A stretch of 64,000 bases of DNA from an uncultured Hyphomicrobiales bacterium (GCA_903878085.1 CAIRGJ010000021.1:62001-126000); one strand, 5' to 3'; positions 51,270 through 60,543 are shown, counted from the first letter of the stretch. Made by a program: numbers and translations. Notes: generated by a model not told the origin, from the letters alone.

Positions 51270-52555
51270 CACGTCCGCCGCGCCGCCAGCGCCACCGTGC
51301 CGGTCAACCCCGCGAGCACCGCCCAATAAGCGTAACGGAAATCTGTGCCTACGCCGACCGTGAAAAACGTCATCACGTAGATGACGGCCGCGCCACAGAT
51401 CCAAAACGCAAAGGCGCCGGCGGCTGTGTCGCGACGGCGCCACGCGAACAGACAGACGATGACATCCAGCAGCAGCCAGGTGCCGGTCCAAAATAGCGGT
51501 GTCGGCTTGAGCACGTCGTGAATGCTTTTAAGCGCCATCAGTCGCGGATTATTGGCGAAGATGATCTTGTCGTGGTCGTCGAGATCGCGCGTCCACATGG
51601 CCATGTTTTGGGAACCGGCGAGGAACGTCGCCATGAAGGTCATGCGGTGTTCGAGATAGGCGATAGGATGCTTTGCGATGGCATGCGCCCAGGCCTCCGT
51701 CAGTTCCGGCGAAGCGAAGCGCTTGTCGCGCTCAAGATGCGCCATCACGAACAGGCACGGCTGCTGCGTCCAGTAGACATCCCACGCCACCGGATTATAG
51801 CAGCCATCGGTGATCAGCTTGGCTTCGTCCCGCGTCCACGTTCCCGGGAACACGTTGTCCTTGGCAAAATGCGAGATGCCGCCGAGGTCGAACACCATGA
51901 TCGAATGCAACGGCTGCTGCCGCGTTGCGCCGAGCACGCCGTAGTAGACGAGCTGTACAAGGCCGAACAGCGCCAGCGCCGCGGGGACATACAGGATCGC
52001 CGCGCGCTTCCATTGGAAACGTGACGGCCAGAGGATGTACGCGGCGAGAATTGGCGCCGCGGCCAGCCCGTTCGGCCGCAGCAGCACGCCGAAGGCCAGC
52101 AGCGCGAGCGCAATGACCTGTACGGTTATGCGCAATTTCGCGCCGTGCCCAGCCGTCGCAAAAACCAATGCTGCCGCCAACAACCACGCGACCGCGAATA
52201 GGACATCGCGCCAGATGATGCCGACAAACACGAAGGCTGGCGGCGACAGCGCCAGCAACGGCAGTAATAGCGCCAGCAAGGGCGCCCGCCGCGCCACCGT
52301 CAGCGCCACGATGGCAAAGGTCAGCCAATACAGCGCCACGGTCAGCAGCAACAGGCTGCCCGGTCCCGGTGCAATCGGATCGACGAGGCGCCACAACACG
52401 ATCATAACCGGCGATTGCCAGTCGCCGTAGAAACCCTTGGCCATGTCCATGTAGATGTAGCGTGCGTCGAAGGTCATGACGCCGGGCCAGAACACCCACA
52501 GCGTCAGCGCGAAGCCCATGCCGCATAGCGCGGCGATCGGCAGCTTTGTGTGCAT
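51269..52555 (-). CDS. Polytopic membrane protein, GT-C-like
   Basis: A 428-residue inner-membrane protein with about ten helices. The first loop has TFDARYIYMDMAKG then GDWQSP, the Asp-rich early-loop pattern seen in GT-C and GtrII-like glycosyltransferases. The second half ends in four close helices. ATG 52555 lies four bases from the FkbM stop codon; ATG 52576 is possible. It lies between the FkbM methyltransferase and a second such membrane protein in one operon. Confidence 0.75.
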   Translation of the reverse strand: MHTKLPIAALCGMGFALTLWVFWPGVMTFDARYIYMDMAKGFYGDWQSPVMIVLWRLVDPIAPGPGSLLLLTVALYWLTFAIVALTVARRAPLLALLLPLLALSPPAFVFVGIIWRDVLFAVAWLLAAALVFATAGHGAKLRITVQVIALALLAFGVLLRPNGLAAAPILAAYILWPSRFQWKRAAILYVPAALALFGLVQLVYYGVLGATRQQPLHSIMVFDLGGISHFAKDNVFPGTWTRDEAKLITDGCYNPVAWDVYWTQQPCLFVMAHLERDKRFASPELTEAWAHAIAKHPIAYLEHRMTFMATFLAGSQNMAMWTRDLDDHDKIIFANNPRLMALKSIHDVLKPTPLFWTGTWLLLDVIVCLFAWRRRDTAAGAFAFWICGAAVIYVMTFFTVGVGTDFRYAYWAVLAGLTGTVALAARRT

Positions 52556-52559
52556 GGTG

Positions 52560-53306
52560 TCATCCCAGCCGGGCATAGATATCCCCGGAGTTGGCCTCGG
52601 GCGGCAGCGCGTCGAGCCAACGCAGTAGGGCGGCGGCAGCGATCCAATCGCTGTGCTCGAACGTCTGGCTCTCTCCCAGCACCGCATTGAAACGCGCATA
52701 GCCTAGCGCATGACAGCGGTTGACGCAGGCGCGCGCAATATCGCGCTGGATCAGCGTGAACTCGAAGGACAGCGCCGGAACGGGCTGGGACAGGCCACCC
52801 AGCGCCTCGGCCTCGAAGCCCTCGACGTCAATCTTGATAAAAGACGGCGCGCCACGTTGCGCGATCAAGGCATCGATGGTGGTCAGCGGCACGCGCACAC
52901 GCTTGCCCCAGTTTTGGCCTTGCCATCCCGGCGCGCCCGCCGCGGCGGCGATGAAATCCGCCGACGCGGTCGAGACCGTCGGATTGTCGATGTTGAGCCT
53001 CAAGTCGATGTCGCCCGGCGTCCGCCCGACCGCGGCGGCCTCGATCGCCACCTTGGCGTCGCGGCCGTAGAGCAGCCGCAGCGTCTTGGCCAACGCCGGC
53101 TGCGGTTCGACGGCGACGACTCGTGCGCCCAGCCGCCGGAACGCGGCGACGCGGTCGCCGACATGGGCGCCGATGTCGAATACCAGATCGCCGGGCCGCA
53201 CGAACTGCGCATAGAGCCGGTCCATGGCCGGGCCGTGCCGGCGGTTGCCGTAGTAGATGCGCAGCGAGCGGAGAATTCCACGGACCGTTCTGAGCGCATC
53301 CAGCAT
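52560..53306 (-). CDS. FkbM-family methyltransferase
   Basis: A 248-residue SAM-dependent enzyme. Motif I VFDIGAHVGDR (near residue 42), VEPQP at the end of strand 2, and IKIDVEGFEAE (near 158) are all characteristic of FkbM, which O-methylates sugars and polyketides. It starts six bases after opgH on the same strand. Methylation of glucan or lipid-linked sugar is the obvious inference, since osmoregulated glucans often carry non-sugar substituents. Confidence 0.87.
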   Translation of the reverse strand: MLDALRTVRGILRSLRIYYGNRRHGPAMDRLYAQFVRPGDLVFDIGAHVGDRVAAFRRLGARVVAVEPQPALAKTLRLLYGRDAKVAIEAAAVGRTPGDIDLRLNIDNPTVSTASADFIAAAAGAPGWQGQNWGKRVRVPLTTIDALIAQRGAPSFIKIDVEGFEAEALGGLSQPVPALSFEFTLIQRDIARACVNRCHALGYARFNAVLGESQTFEHSDWIAAAALLRWLDALPPEANSGDIYARLG

Positions 53307-53312
53307 GGTGCC

Positions 53313-55118
53313 CTAGCGCGCCGAAGGCGCGTTGACCTCGATGGCCGGTAGACGCAGAGGCGCCAAGGCGACCGGCACTTCTTTTTCCTCGGGCAGATGG
53401 CAGATGCCGATCCGCGCGAACCAGCGGCCGAGCAGCGGCGAGGCGGTCGCGACCGCGAACGGTGCCGCCAGAATAAGCCCGATGGTGCCCAGCAAAAAGA
53501 AGGCAATGTCGTGCGGCGCCTTAATGGCGGCGACGGCCAGCACCACGCAACCGGCCAGCGTCTGCGGCCACAGCTTGGCGAACGCCATGCCAAACGGCAC
53601 CGCATGGCTTTGCCGCGTCTGGCTGGTCCAGGTGCCGCCGCGCCGGAACACGAACAGCCGCGTCATGAAGATCGTGTGCGACAGCGCGATCACCGGCGTC
53701 AGCAGGATCATGAACAGCAACTCGGCCGCGATGTTGGCGGCGAATACCAAGGTGCCGCCAAAGGCGCGGCGCAGCGGCGGCGTCAGCAGCACGTCGGCGA
53801 CCGTGGCGATCTTCGGCGTAAACGTCATCAGCGTCATGATGGCAAACAGCAAGGTGCCGGCGCCGGGCTCGACCGGCATGTATTGCGCCGCCGGTGTGTC
53901 GGACAGCGCGAGCAGAACGGTGCCGAGTGCGATCATCGCCATCCAGGCCGGCGAGCCGAGATACATCCAGATCGCGAACAGCAATTGGAAACGGCTGACC
54001 GGCTTCAGGCCAGGCATGCCCAGCAATTGCCAATACTGCATGTTGCCTTGCAGCCAGCGCAGATCGCGGCGGCTGAACTCCATCAGCGTCGGCGGGTTCT
54101 CCTCCCAGCTCATGCCTTCGATGGGGAGAACGCGCACCTCGTAACCGGCGCGCCGCATCATCACCGCTTCGACCTGATCGTGGCTGAGCACGTAGCCTGA
54201 GAGCGGCCCGTTGCCCGGCAGCACCGGCATGTGGCAATGCGCGATGAACGGCGCCAGCCGGATGATGGCGTTGTGGCCCCAATAGGGCCCGCAATCGCCC
54301 TGCCACCACGTCGCGCCGAGCGTGTAGGAGCGCATACCGAGCCGCATGCCGAATTGGAACACGCGCGCGAACACGCTGACCGACGGCATGCCGACGATCA
54401 GCGTCTGCAGAATGCCGAGCGTCGGGTTGGCCTGCGCGATGCGGATCAGCCGCAGCACGGCGTCGGCCGGCATGAAGCTGTCGGCATCCAGCGTGATGGC
54501 GAACTCGTGGTCGGCGCCCCAGCGCTCGCAGAAGTCGCGGATATTGCCGGATTTGAACGCGGTGTTCACCGCGCGGCGGCGGTAGGTGACCGGGATGATG
54601 CCTTGCCACTTGGCGGTGAAGGCGTCGACCAAGGCCGTCTCGGCGGCGATGATCTCGGGGTCGCTGCTGTCGCTCAGCACATAGACATGAAACAGATGCG
54701 CGACGCGCGCTTCGACCAGGCCTTCCAGTAACGGCTGGAGATTGCGCGCCACCGGGTCGGGGCTTTCGTTGCGAATGCACATCAAAATCGCGGTCGACGT
54801 CGTGATCGGCTCGTCGCCGCGGATGCTCGCCGCCAGCGGGTTCACCGTCACCGCCGGATCGCGGGCCAAGCGCATGATCAGAAAGCCGATGATGGCGTTC
54901 CAGAAGCCCATCACCGACCAGGGCAAAGTGATGGCGAACAGCACCAGAAAGGCGATGGCGCCAAAGCTATGAGGCGGCACGGCGATTGCGGCGAGCCAGA
55001 GCACGGCGATCATCGTACTGGCCGCCAGCGCGCCAAACAGCGCCCGGCGGCGCGTGAGTGCCGCCGCCGCTGAATTTGGTACGGCAACGGCCGCGAGCGC
55101 GATGGTACGGTCGAGCAA
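53313..55118 (-). CDS. opgH: Osmoregulated periplasmic glucan glucosyltransferase OpgH (MdoH)
   Basis: A 601-residue inner-membrane GT2 enzyme that polymerises glucose from UDP-glucose and passes the chain across the membrane. The GT2 motifs are TLDADSFM (DxD), GDCGPYWGHNA, and the SRRDLRWLQGN acceptor motif (R/QxxRW). Two helices precede and about five follow the catalytic domain. The frame is open to 55436, but TTG 55118, preceded by AGGGGG, gives a normal start (LLDRTIAL). The periplasmic partner gene opgG is not nearby. It heads the operon with FkbM and two GT-C-like genes. Confidence 0.9.
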   Translation of the reverse strand: MLDRTIALAAVAVPNSAAAALTRRRALFGALAASTMIAVLWLAAIAVPPHSFGAIAFLVLFAITLPWSVMGFWNAIIGFLIMRLARDPAVTVNPLAASIRGDEPITTSTAILMCIRNESPDPVARNLQPLLEGLVEARVAHLFHVYVLSDSSDPEIIAAETALVDAFTAKWQGIIPVTYRRRAVNTAFKSGNIRDFCERWGADHEFAITLDADSFMPADAVLRLIRIAQANPTLGILQTLIVGMPSVSVFARVFQFGMRLGMRSYTLGATWWQGDCGPYWGHNAIIRLAPFIAHCHMPVLPGNGPLSGYVLSHDQVEAVMMRRAGYEVRVLPIEGMSWEENPPTLMEFSRRDLRWLQGNMQYWQLLGMPGLKPVSRFQLLFAIWMYLGSPAWMAMIALGTVLLALSDTPAAQYMPVEPGAGTLLFAIMTLMTFTPKIATVADVLLTPPLRRAFGGTLVFAANIAAELLFMILLTPVIALSHTIFMTRLFVFRRGGTWTSQTRQSHAVPFGMAFAKLWPQTLAGCVVLAVAAIKAPHDIAFFLLGTIGLILAAPFAVATASPLLGRWFARIGICHLPEEKEVPVALAPLRLPAIEVNAPSAR

Positions 55119-55209
55119 CTTAATCCCCCTGCATTTCTTGCCCCGTTCAGGATATACCCGGGACACGGCCGGAAAGTCCAAAGGCGTCAAAGGGCGAGCG
55201 AAGAAAAAA

Positions 55210-56193
55210 GTGTCAGATCGATCGACCCAGGCACTTTGGTATATCGGGCCAGGCCGCGCTGAAATTCGCGACGAGCAGGTCGTTGCGCCGCTTCCGGGCG
55301 AGGTCCGGGTGCGCGCGCTGCACAGCGCCATCAGCCGCGGCACCGAACGCCTGGTGCTGGCCGGTCGCGTGCCGCCCAGTGAATTCGAGCGCATGCGCGC
55401 GCCGTTCATGGCTGGCGCGTTCCCGTTTCCGGTCAAATATGGCTACGCCGTGGTCGGCCGGGTCGAGCAGGGACCGGCCGAACTGCAAGGCCGTACGGTG
55501 TTCGCGCTGCATCCGCATCAGAGCGTCTTCAATGTGCCTGCCGTGGCGGTGGCGCCGGTCCCCGATGGCGTGCCGCCGGCGCGTGCGGTGCTTGCCGCCA
55601 ATACGGAGACCGCGCTCAATGCCGTGTGGGACGCGGCACCCGGACCTGCCGACCGGATCGCGGTGGTCGGCGCCGGTGTCGTCGGCGCGCTGGTCGCCTA
55701 TCTGTGCGGACGGATTCCCGGCACTCAAGTGACATTGGTCGATGTCGAACCGTCGCGTGCGGAATTAGCGCGCGCCCTCGGTGTTAGCTTTGCGGCGCCC
55801 GATGCGGCGGCACGCGATTGCGATCTCGTCGTCCACGCCAGCGGCGCGGCCGCCGGTTTAGCCACCGCGCTCGGTCTGGCCGGTGAGGAGGCGACGGTGC
55901 TGGAGATGAGCTGGTATGGCACGGACGACGTCGCCGTGCCGTTGGGCGCGGCGTTCCACAGCCGCCGCCTGAAGTTGATATCGAGCCAGGTCGGCAAGGT
56001 CTCAGCCTCGCACCGTGCGCGCTGGAGTCATGCGCGCAGGCTCGCCGCCGCGCTCGATCTGCTGGCCGATCCGAAGCTTGACGCGCTGTTGGCGCCGGCC
56101 ATCAAATTTCACGATCTTCCGGCGCGGCTTCCCGGTATGCTGTCACCTGCTAGCGGCGTGCTGTGCCAGCTTGTGACTTACCCTGACGCTTGA
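55210..56193 (+). CDS. BchC-like zinc-less MDR dehydrogenase
   Basis: A 327-residue medium-chain dehydrogenase fold. The N-terminal GroES-like part has the SRGTERLVLAGRVP and FPFPVKYGYAVVG blocks seen in BchC-like enzymes. The Rossmann site is VVGAGVVGALVA (near residue 155), with Asp after strand 2 favouring NAD. The structural-zinc Cys cluster and catalytic Cys of alcohol dehydrogenases are absent. GTG at 55210 is chosen; the upstream frame overlaps opgH. It is first in a tight four-gene run with a pterin-synthase homologue, so oxidation of a ring or sugar side chain is likely. Confidence 0.8.
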   Translation: MSDRSTQALWYIGPGRAEIRDEQVVAPLPGEVRVRALHSAISRGTERLVLAGRVPPSEFERMRAPFMAGAFPFPVKYGYAVVGRVEQGPAELQGRTVFALHPHQSVFNVPAVAVAPVPDGVPPARAVLAANTETALNAVWDAAPGPADRIAVVGAGVVGALVAYLCGRIPGTQVTLVDVEPSRAELARALGVSFAAPDAAARDCDLVVHASGAAAGLATALGLAGEEATVLEMSWYGTDDVAVPLGAAFHSRRLKLISSQVGKVSASHRARWSHARRLAAALDLLADPKLDALLAPAIKFHDLPARLPGMLSPASGVLCQLVTYPDA

Positions 56194-56203
56194 GAGGTTT
56201 CCC

Positions 56204-56605
56204 TTGTTCGCCGTCGAAGTTCGCGACCACATCATGATTGCCCATTCGTTTCGCGGCACCGTGTTCGGCCCGGCGCAGGCGCTGCACGGCGCGACCTTCG
56301 TCATCGACGCCGCCTTCATGGCCGAGACGCTCGATGAGAACGGCATCGTCATCGACATCGGCCGCGCCCATGAGGCGCTGAAAGCAACGCTCGCGCCGCT
56401 GAATTATTCCAATCTCGACGCGGTGCCTGATTTCAAAGGCAAGAACACCACCACCGAATTCCTGACCAAGCACATTTACGACAAACTCGCCGAGGCCGCG
56501 CGCGCCGGCTCATTTGGCCGCGACGGCCACGAACTCAAATCGATCCGCATCACGCTGTCGGAATCGCATGTTGCGCGCGCCTGGTACGAGGCGCCCTTGT
56601 GGTGA
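56204..56605 (+). CDS. 6-pyruvoyl-tetrahydropterin-synthase/QueD homologue with altered active site
   Basis: A 133-residue T-fold protein. Zinc ligands His14 and His28 are conserved, but the second His of the HGH pair is Ala30. The catalytic Cys aligns with Ala24, and the Asp-His pair of LDH is Asn67-Tyr68. A Glu near the C-terminus (LSESHVARAW) is retained as the pterin anchor. So binding of a pterin or pyrimidine may persist, but normal QueD/PTPS chemistry should not. The start is TTG 56204, preceded by GAGAGG. It overlaps the next gene by four bases. Confidence 0.85.
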   Translation: MFAVEVRDHIMIAHSFRGTVFGPAQALHGATFVIDAAFMAETLDENGIVIDIGRAHEALKATLAPLNYSNLDAVPDFKGKNTTTEFLTKHIYDKLAEAARAGSFGRDGHELKSIRITLSESHVARAWYEAPLW

Positions 56606-57651
56606 GGCGTTTCGCCTTCGCGGTGCCGGGCGATCTCGCAACCCCGACCGGCGGCTATGCCTACGACCGGCGCATGATCGCGGAGCTTGAGCGGCTGGGC
56701 TGGCAAGTCGATGTCGTCGATCTGGGCGATGGGTTTCCCTGGCCAAGCGATCAGACGCGTGCGCGGGCGTGGGGGCGATTATCCGACATCCCGCCCGGCC
56801 GTACAATTGTCATTGATGGACTGGCCTTCGGTGTCTTGCCTGAGGCCGTGCTTCAGCTTCGCGTGGAAAATCCGCTGATCGCCTTGGTGCATCATCCGCT
56901 TGCGTTGGAGGCCGGACTTTCGATGCAGCAAGCCAATATCCTGCGCAGCTGCGAGCGTGCGGCGCTCACCGCGGCGCGGCTTGTCATTGCCAACAGTGCG
57001 GAGACCGCCCGACACCTGACGAGCGATTATGCTGTGGCTGCCGATCGCATCGCGATTGCATGCCCCGGGACCGATCTGGCGCCGATGGCGCAGGGCAGCA
57101 GCGACGGCATTGTTCGATTGATCTCGGTCGGCGCACTGGTGCCGCGCAAGGGCTTTGACGTGTTGGTTGCGGCGCTGGCGACGCTTGCCGAATTGCCATG
57201 GCATCTGACCATCGCCGGCGATGCTGGCCGCGACCGCGGCACCGCCGCGCGGCTTGCTGCCGATATCGCGGGCTTGAACCTTACGGACCGAGTCACGGTC
57301 ACGGGCGCGGTGCCGCCAGAGTGGCTGTCCGAACTCTATACAAGCGCCGATGCGTTCGTGCTGGCCTCGCGCTTTGAAGGCTATGGCATGGCGTTTTCCG
57401 AAGCCATCGCCCGTGGCCTGCCGGTGGTCGGCACCACCGCCGGCGCCATTCCCGAAACCGTGCCGAAAGGGGCGGGGCTGCTAGTGCCGCCGGACGATGC
57501 CGCCGCGCTGGCGGCGGCGCTGCGCCAAGTCATCGAACATCCTGGCGAACGGCAGCGCATGGCCGGCGCCGCACGCGCCGCGGCGCACAGCCTTCCCACC
57601 TGGCAGGACTCCGCGAAATTGTTCGCACGCGCCATCGAGGCCGTGGCATGA
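56602..57651 (+). CDS. Glycosyltransferase family 4
   Basis: A 349-residue GT-B enzyme. The donor domain has VGALVPRKGFDVL (near residue 175) and the EGYGMAFSEAIARGLPVV motif (about 256-274) with the E-x7-E pair typical of GT4; these bind a nucleotide sugar. No membrane segment is seen. GTG at 56602 (or 56599) overlaps the stop codon of the PTPS-like gene. Its fixed place beside pterin/flavin genes suggests it glycosylates a small heterocycle, as pterin glycosyltransferases of cyanobacteria do, rather than a polysaccharide. Confidence 0.85.
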   Translation: MRRFAFAVPGDLATPTGGYAYDRRMIAELERLGWQVDVVDLGDGFPWPSDQTRARAWGRLSDIPPGRTIVIDGLAFGVLPEAVLQLRVENPLIALVHHPLALEAGLSMQQANILRSCERAALTAARLVIANSAETARHLTSDYAVAADRIAIACPGTDLAPMAQGSSDGIVRLISVGALVPRKGFDVLVAALATLAELPWHLTIAGDAGRDRGTAARLAADIAGLNLTDRVTVTGAVPPEWLSELYTSADAFVLASRFEGYGMAFSEAIARGLPVVGTTAGAIPETVPKGAGLLVPPDDAAALAAALRQVIEHPGERQRMAGAARAAAHSLPTWQDSAKLFARAIEAVA

Positions 57652-58457
57652 CGGGCTTCTCCGCCGACTGGCTGGCCTTGCGCGAGCCTTACGATCTCCG
57701 TGCGCGCAATCCAGCGGTTCTCGACGCGGTCGTCGCCTCGCTCGCCGGCAATAATCAAATCCGCATCGTCGATCTTGCCTGCGGTACCGGCTCGACGATG
57801 CGCGCGCTGGCGCCGCGTTTCCCAGCCGCGCAGAACTGGCGGCTCGCCGACAACGATCTCAGCCTGTTGGCGCGCGCGTCCGGCATGGCGCGGCCCCTGC
57901 GCGTCACGGTGACGACGACGCCGATCGATCTCAATCACGATCTCGAAGCCGCGCTCGACGGCCCGGTCGATTTGGTCACCACCTCGGCGCTGCTCGATCT
58001 CGTCTCCGAAGCGTGGCTCGACCGGCTTGCGGTCGAGACGCTGGCGCGCGGGATTCCGCTGTATGCGGCTTTGAGCTATGACGGCCGCATCGAGATCGCG
58101 CCGTCGCACCAGCGCGATGCGGCGATTATCGCCGCGGTCAATAAACATCAGCGCGGCAACAAAGGCTTCGGCCCCGCGCTCGGGCCGGAAGCGGCGAAAG
58201 CCTGCATCGCGCGGTTCGAGCAGCTTGGTTGCTCGGTCGTGCATGGCGCGTCCGATTGGGCCGCCGGCCCGACCGAGCGCGAATTTCAGATCGAGATTTT
58301 TTCCGGCTGGGCCAGCGCTGCGCGCGACACCGGCGATCTGCCGCTGCCGGACATCGTCGAGTGGCTGACGTTTCGCCGCGACCAGGTCGCCGCCGGGCGC
58401 TCGTCACTCCGCGTCGGTCATGTCGATATTTTTGCACGTCCCACCGGCACGCGCTGA
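57648..58457 (+). CDS. Class I SAM-dependent methyltransferase
   Basis: A 269-residue soluble protein with SAM motif I VDLACGTGSTMRAL (near residue 41), a following acidic loop, and a Rossmann core. The C-terminal part holds REFQIEIFSGW with few family matches. ATG at 57648 overlaps the glycosyltransferase stop codon (ATGA). It is the fourth gene of the plus-strand run, and its 3' end overlaps the convergent RibD-like gene by 40 bases. Methylation of the glycosylated product is the natural guess. Confidence 0.82.
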   Translation: MTGFSADWLALREPYDLRARNPAVLDAVVASLAGNNQIRIVDLACGTGSTMRALAPRFPAAQNWRLADNDLSLLARASGMARPLRVTVTTTPIDLNHDLEAALDGPVDLVTTSALLDLVSEAWLDRLAVETLARGIPLYAALSYDGRIEIAPSHQRDAAIIAAVNKHQRGNKGFGPALGPEAAKACIARFEQLGCSVVHGASDWAAGPTEREFQIEIFSGWASAARDTGDLPLPDIVEWLTFRRDQVAAGRSSLRVGHVDIFARPTGTR

Positions 58458-59242
58458 GCCGACAGGTCGCAATCGAACAAGGTCTCGCCGTCGAGGCGAA
58501 ACGTCCGCATCGGCACCCGTAGCGCCTGGTCGGCGCGTTCGACCGGCGGCAGGATGAAGCTGGCGCGGCCGCTGCCGAGGATGATCGGCGCCACCATCAC
58601 ATGCAGGCGGTCGAGACAACCGGCGGCAAGAAAGCGCGACACGGTGTCGGCGCCGCCCTCGATCAGGATGCGCCGCAAGCCGCGTTCGGCCAGGCTGGCG
58701 AGGACGTCGTGCGGCGCGATATGCCCGCCCTCTAGCGGCAAGGCGACGATCTCGACACCGGCGGGCGGGGCGCAGCGCGTGTCTGCGGCCGTCACCACCA
58801 GACGGCGCACGCCATCGGCTGCAAATATTTTTGCGCTGCCCGCAAGCCGCCCCTTGGGGTCGAGCACGACGCGCGCCGGGTGCGGGCCTTCGCACCGACG
58901 CACCGTGAGCTGCGGATCGTCGGCGATGGCCGTGCCGACGCCGACCACCACGGCATCGACCAGCGCGCGTAGCCGGTGCAGATGCTCGATCCCCGCCGGA
59001 CCATTGATGTAATGGGAGTGCCCGGTTTCAGTGGCGATCCGGCCGTCGAGCGACTGGCCGATCTGGCCGATCACGACCAGATCGTCGACCGCGCCGGTTC
59101 GCAGCGGCGCGAACAAGTCGGCCCACGGCGGCGGTAAAGCTTGAACCGGATCGCGAAAAGCCCGCGCGAATGCGGCCCAACTCCCGGCGGTGGTGTCCGG
59201 CCCAGCCTCGCCGACGGGCCCATATGGCGGCTTCAACGGCAC
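58418..59242 (-). CDS. RibD-reductase-domain protein (no deaminase domain)
   Basis: A 274-residue protein. The C-terminal RibD-like reductase fold is clear: IGQSLDGRIA (near 60), RALVDAVVVGVGTAIADDPQLTV across about 90-115, ILIEGGADTVS (near 195). The deaminase domain of full RibD is absent, and the first 55 residues are unrelated. Alone, this domain reduces the ribosyl side chain of 2,5-diamino-6-ribosylaminopyrimidinone phosphate, as in archaeal riboflavin synthesis. It converges on and overlaps the methyltransferase gene, and stands between it and ribA. Confidence 0.82.
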   Translation of the reverse strand: MPLKPPYGPVGEAGPDTTAGSWAAFARAFRDPVQALPPPWADLFAPLRTGAVDDLVVIGQIGQSLDGRIATETGHSHYINGPAGIEHLHRLRALVDAVVVGVGTAIADDPQLTVRRCEGPHPARVVLDPKGRLAGSAKIFAADGVRRLVVTAADTRCAPPAGVEIVALPLEGGHIAPHDVLASLAERGLRRILIEGGADTVSRFLAAGCLDRLHVMVAPIILGSGRASFILPPVERADQALRVPMRTFRLDGETLFDCDLSAQRVPVGRAKIST

Positions 59243-59392
59243 AAGCTTGCCTTCATAGAAACGATTTTGCTTTCAATAAGCTGGCACAAAACAATCGCTC
59301 GCGCGACCGGAATGGCCAGGGGGCTCGCGGTGTTCTACAATTGAAGCCCATGGCAAAAGCGCCATCGGACGTCCGCTGGGAAAATTCACTAC

Positions 59393-60541
59393 ATGAGTTC
59401 GGTCGGTAAAGTTTCCGCTTTGTTCGGCACCAAGGGACAAACCGGCGTCAATCGCGGCGTCGCGGAGTTTCACGCCCGCCGCCCGGTGCTGGTCACGGGC
59501 GCGGGCGAAACAATGCTGGCCTTGCCGGTCGAGGGTCTCGACGCGCAACGGCTCGCCGAATTCATTGCGCTCTGTGCGCCGGTGCGGCCGCGGCTCGTCG
59601 TCACCGCGCGCCGCGCGCATGCGCTCGGGCTCGACGCCACGTCGCCGATGGCCTTGCAGCTTGCGCCCGACATCGGCGTGGCTGCGATCCTGGCGCTAGT
59701 CGCCGATGCCAAGGTCGAATGCGCGGTTGAAGCAAAGCCCGCCGGCGAAGCGGCCGCCGCGGCCATCGAACTGGTGAAATTGTCGCAAGGCCTGCCCGCG
59801 GTGCTGGTGGCCGATGCCGCCGCGTCGCTCGCAACCGAGCACATGATCGTCACCGTCGAAGCCAAGGCCGTTACCCAGTTCGGCGATGAAGCGATCCGCA
59901 CGCTGACCATCGCCAGCAAGGCCTTCGTGCCGCTCGACTCCGGGCGCCGCGCGCGCTTTGTCGTGTTTCGCGACGCCATGGGCGGCAGCCCGGTCGCCAT
60001 CATTGTCGGCAAGCCGGATTATGCCAAGCCGGTTCTGGTGCGGCTGCACTCGGCCTGTCTCACCGGCGACGTGTTCGGTTCGCGGCGTTGCGACTGCGGC
60101 GATCAGCTCGATCTGGCGATCAAGCGCATCGAGGAGATCGGCGGCGGCATCGTCTTGTACCTCGCGCAGGAAGGCCGTGGCCTCGGCCTCGCCAACAAGA
60201 TGCGCACCTATCAGATGCAGGACGACGGTCTCGACACGGTCGACGCCAACACCACGCTCGGCTTCGATGACGACGAACGCGACTACGGCATCGCCGCCCG
60301 CATGTTGCAGATGCTCGATTGCCACCGTGTCGTGCTGCTGACGAACAACCCGGCCAAGCTCGACGGCCTTGCCGAATACGGTATCGAGATCACGGCGCGC
60401 ATGCCCATCGAGGCGCCGGTCAACGCCGACAACCGTCGCTATCTGACGGCGAAGGCGGCGCGGGCGGGGCACCGGCTCGATCATTTGGTGACGTCGCTGG
60501 CGGATTCGTCCGACGCCGACATCGCGCCGCTGGCGCCGTGA
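59393..60541 (+). CDS. ribA: GTP cyclohydrolase II with N-terminal extension
   Basis: A 382-residue protein. Residues 180-370 are a complete GTP cyclohydrolase II with zinc ligands Cys222, Cys233 and Cys235 (CLTGDVFGSRRCDCG) and the RGLGLANKMRTYQ motif. It opens GTP to the pyrimidine precursor of riboflavin. About 175 N-terminal residues are extra and resemble a RibB-like or regulatory domain without the DHBP-synthase motifs. Because the RibBX at 5183 has lost its zinc Cys, this gene should supply the cell's cyclohydrolase II. The start is ATG 59393. Confidence 0.93.
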   Translation: MSSVGKVSALFGTKGQTGVNRGVAEFHARRPVLVTGAGETMLALPVEGLDAQRLAEFIALCAPVRPRLVVTARRAHALGLDATSPMALQLAPDIGVAAILALVADAKVECAVEAKPAGEAAAAAIELVKLSQGLPAVLVADAAASLATEHMIVTVEAKAVTQFGDEAIRTLTIASKAFVPLDSGRRARFVVFRDAMGGSPVAIIVGKPDYAKPVLVRLHSACLTGDVFGSRRCDCGDQLDLAIKRIEEIGGGIVLYLAQEGRGLGLANKMRTYQMQDDGLDTVDANTTLGFDDDERDYGIAARMLQMLDCHRVVLLTNNPAKLDGLAEYGIEITARMPIEAPVNADNRRYLTAKAARAGHRLDHLVTSLADSSDADIAPLAP

Positions 60542-60543
60542 CC

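Noticed and set aside
59243-59392. FMN riboswitch before ribA, and likewise before ribBX at 5162-5182
   Set aside because: The gaps are 150 and 21 bases and show none of the conserved RFN-element blocks.
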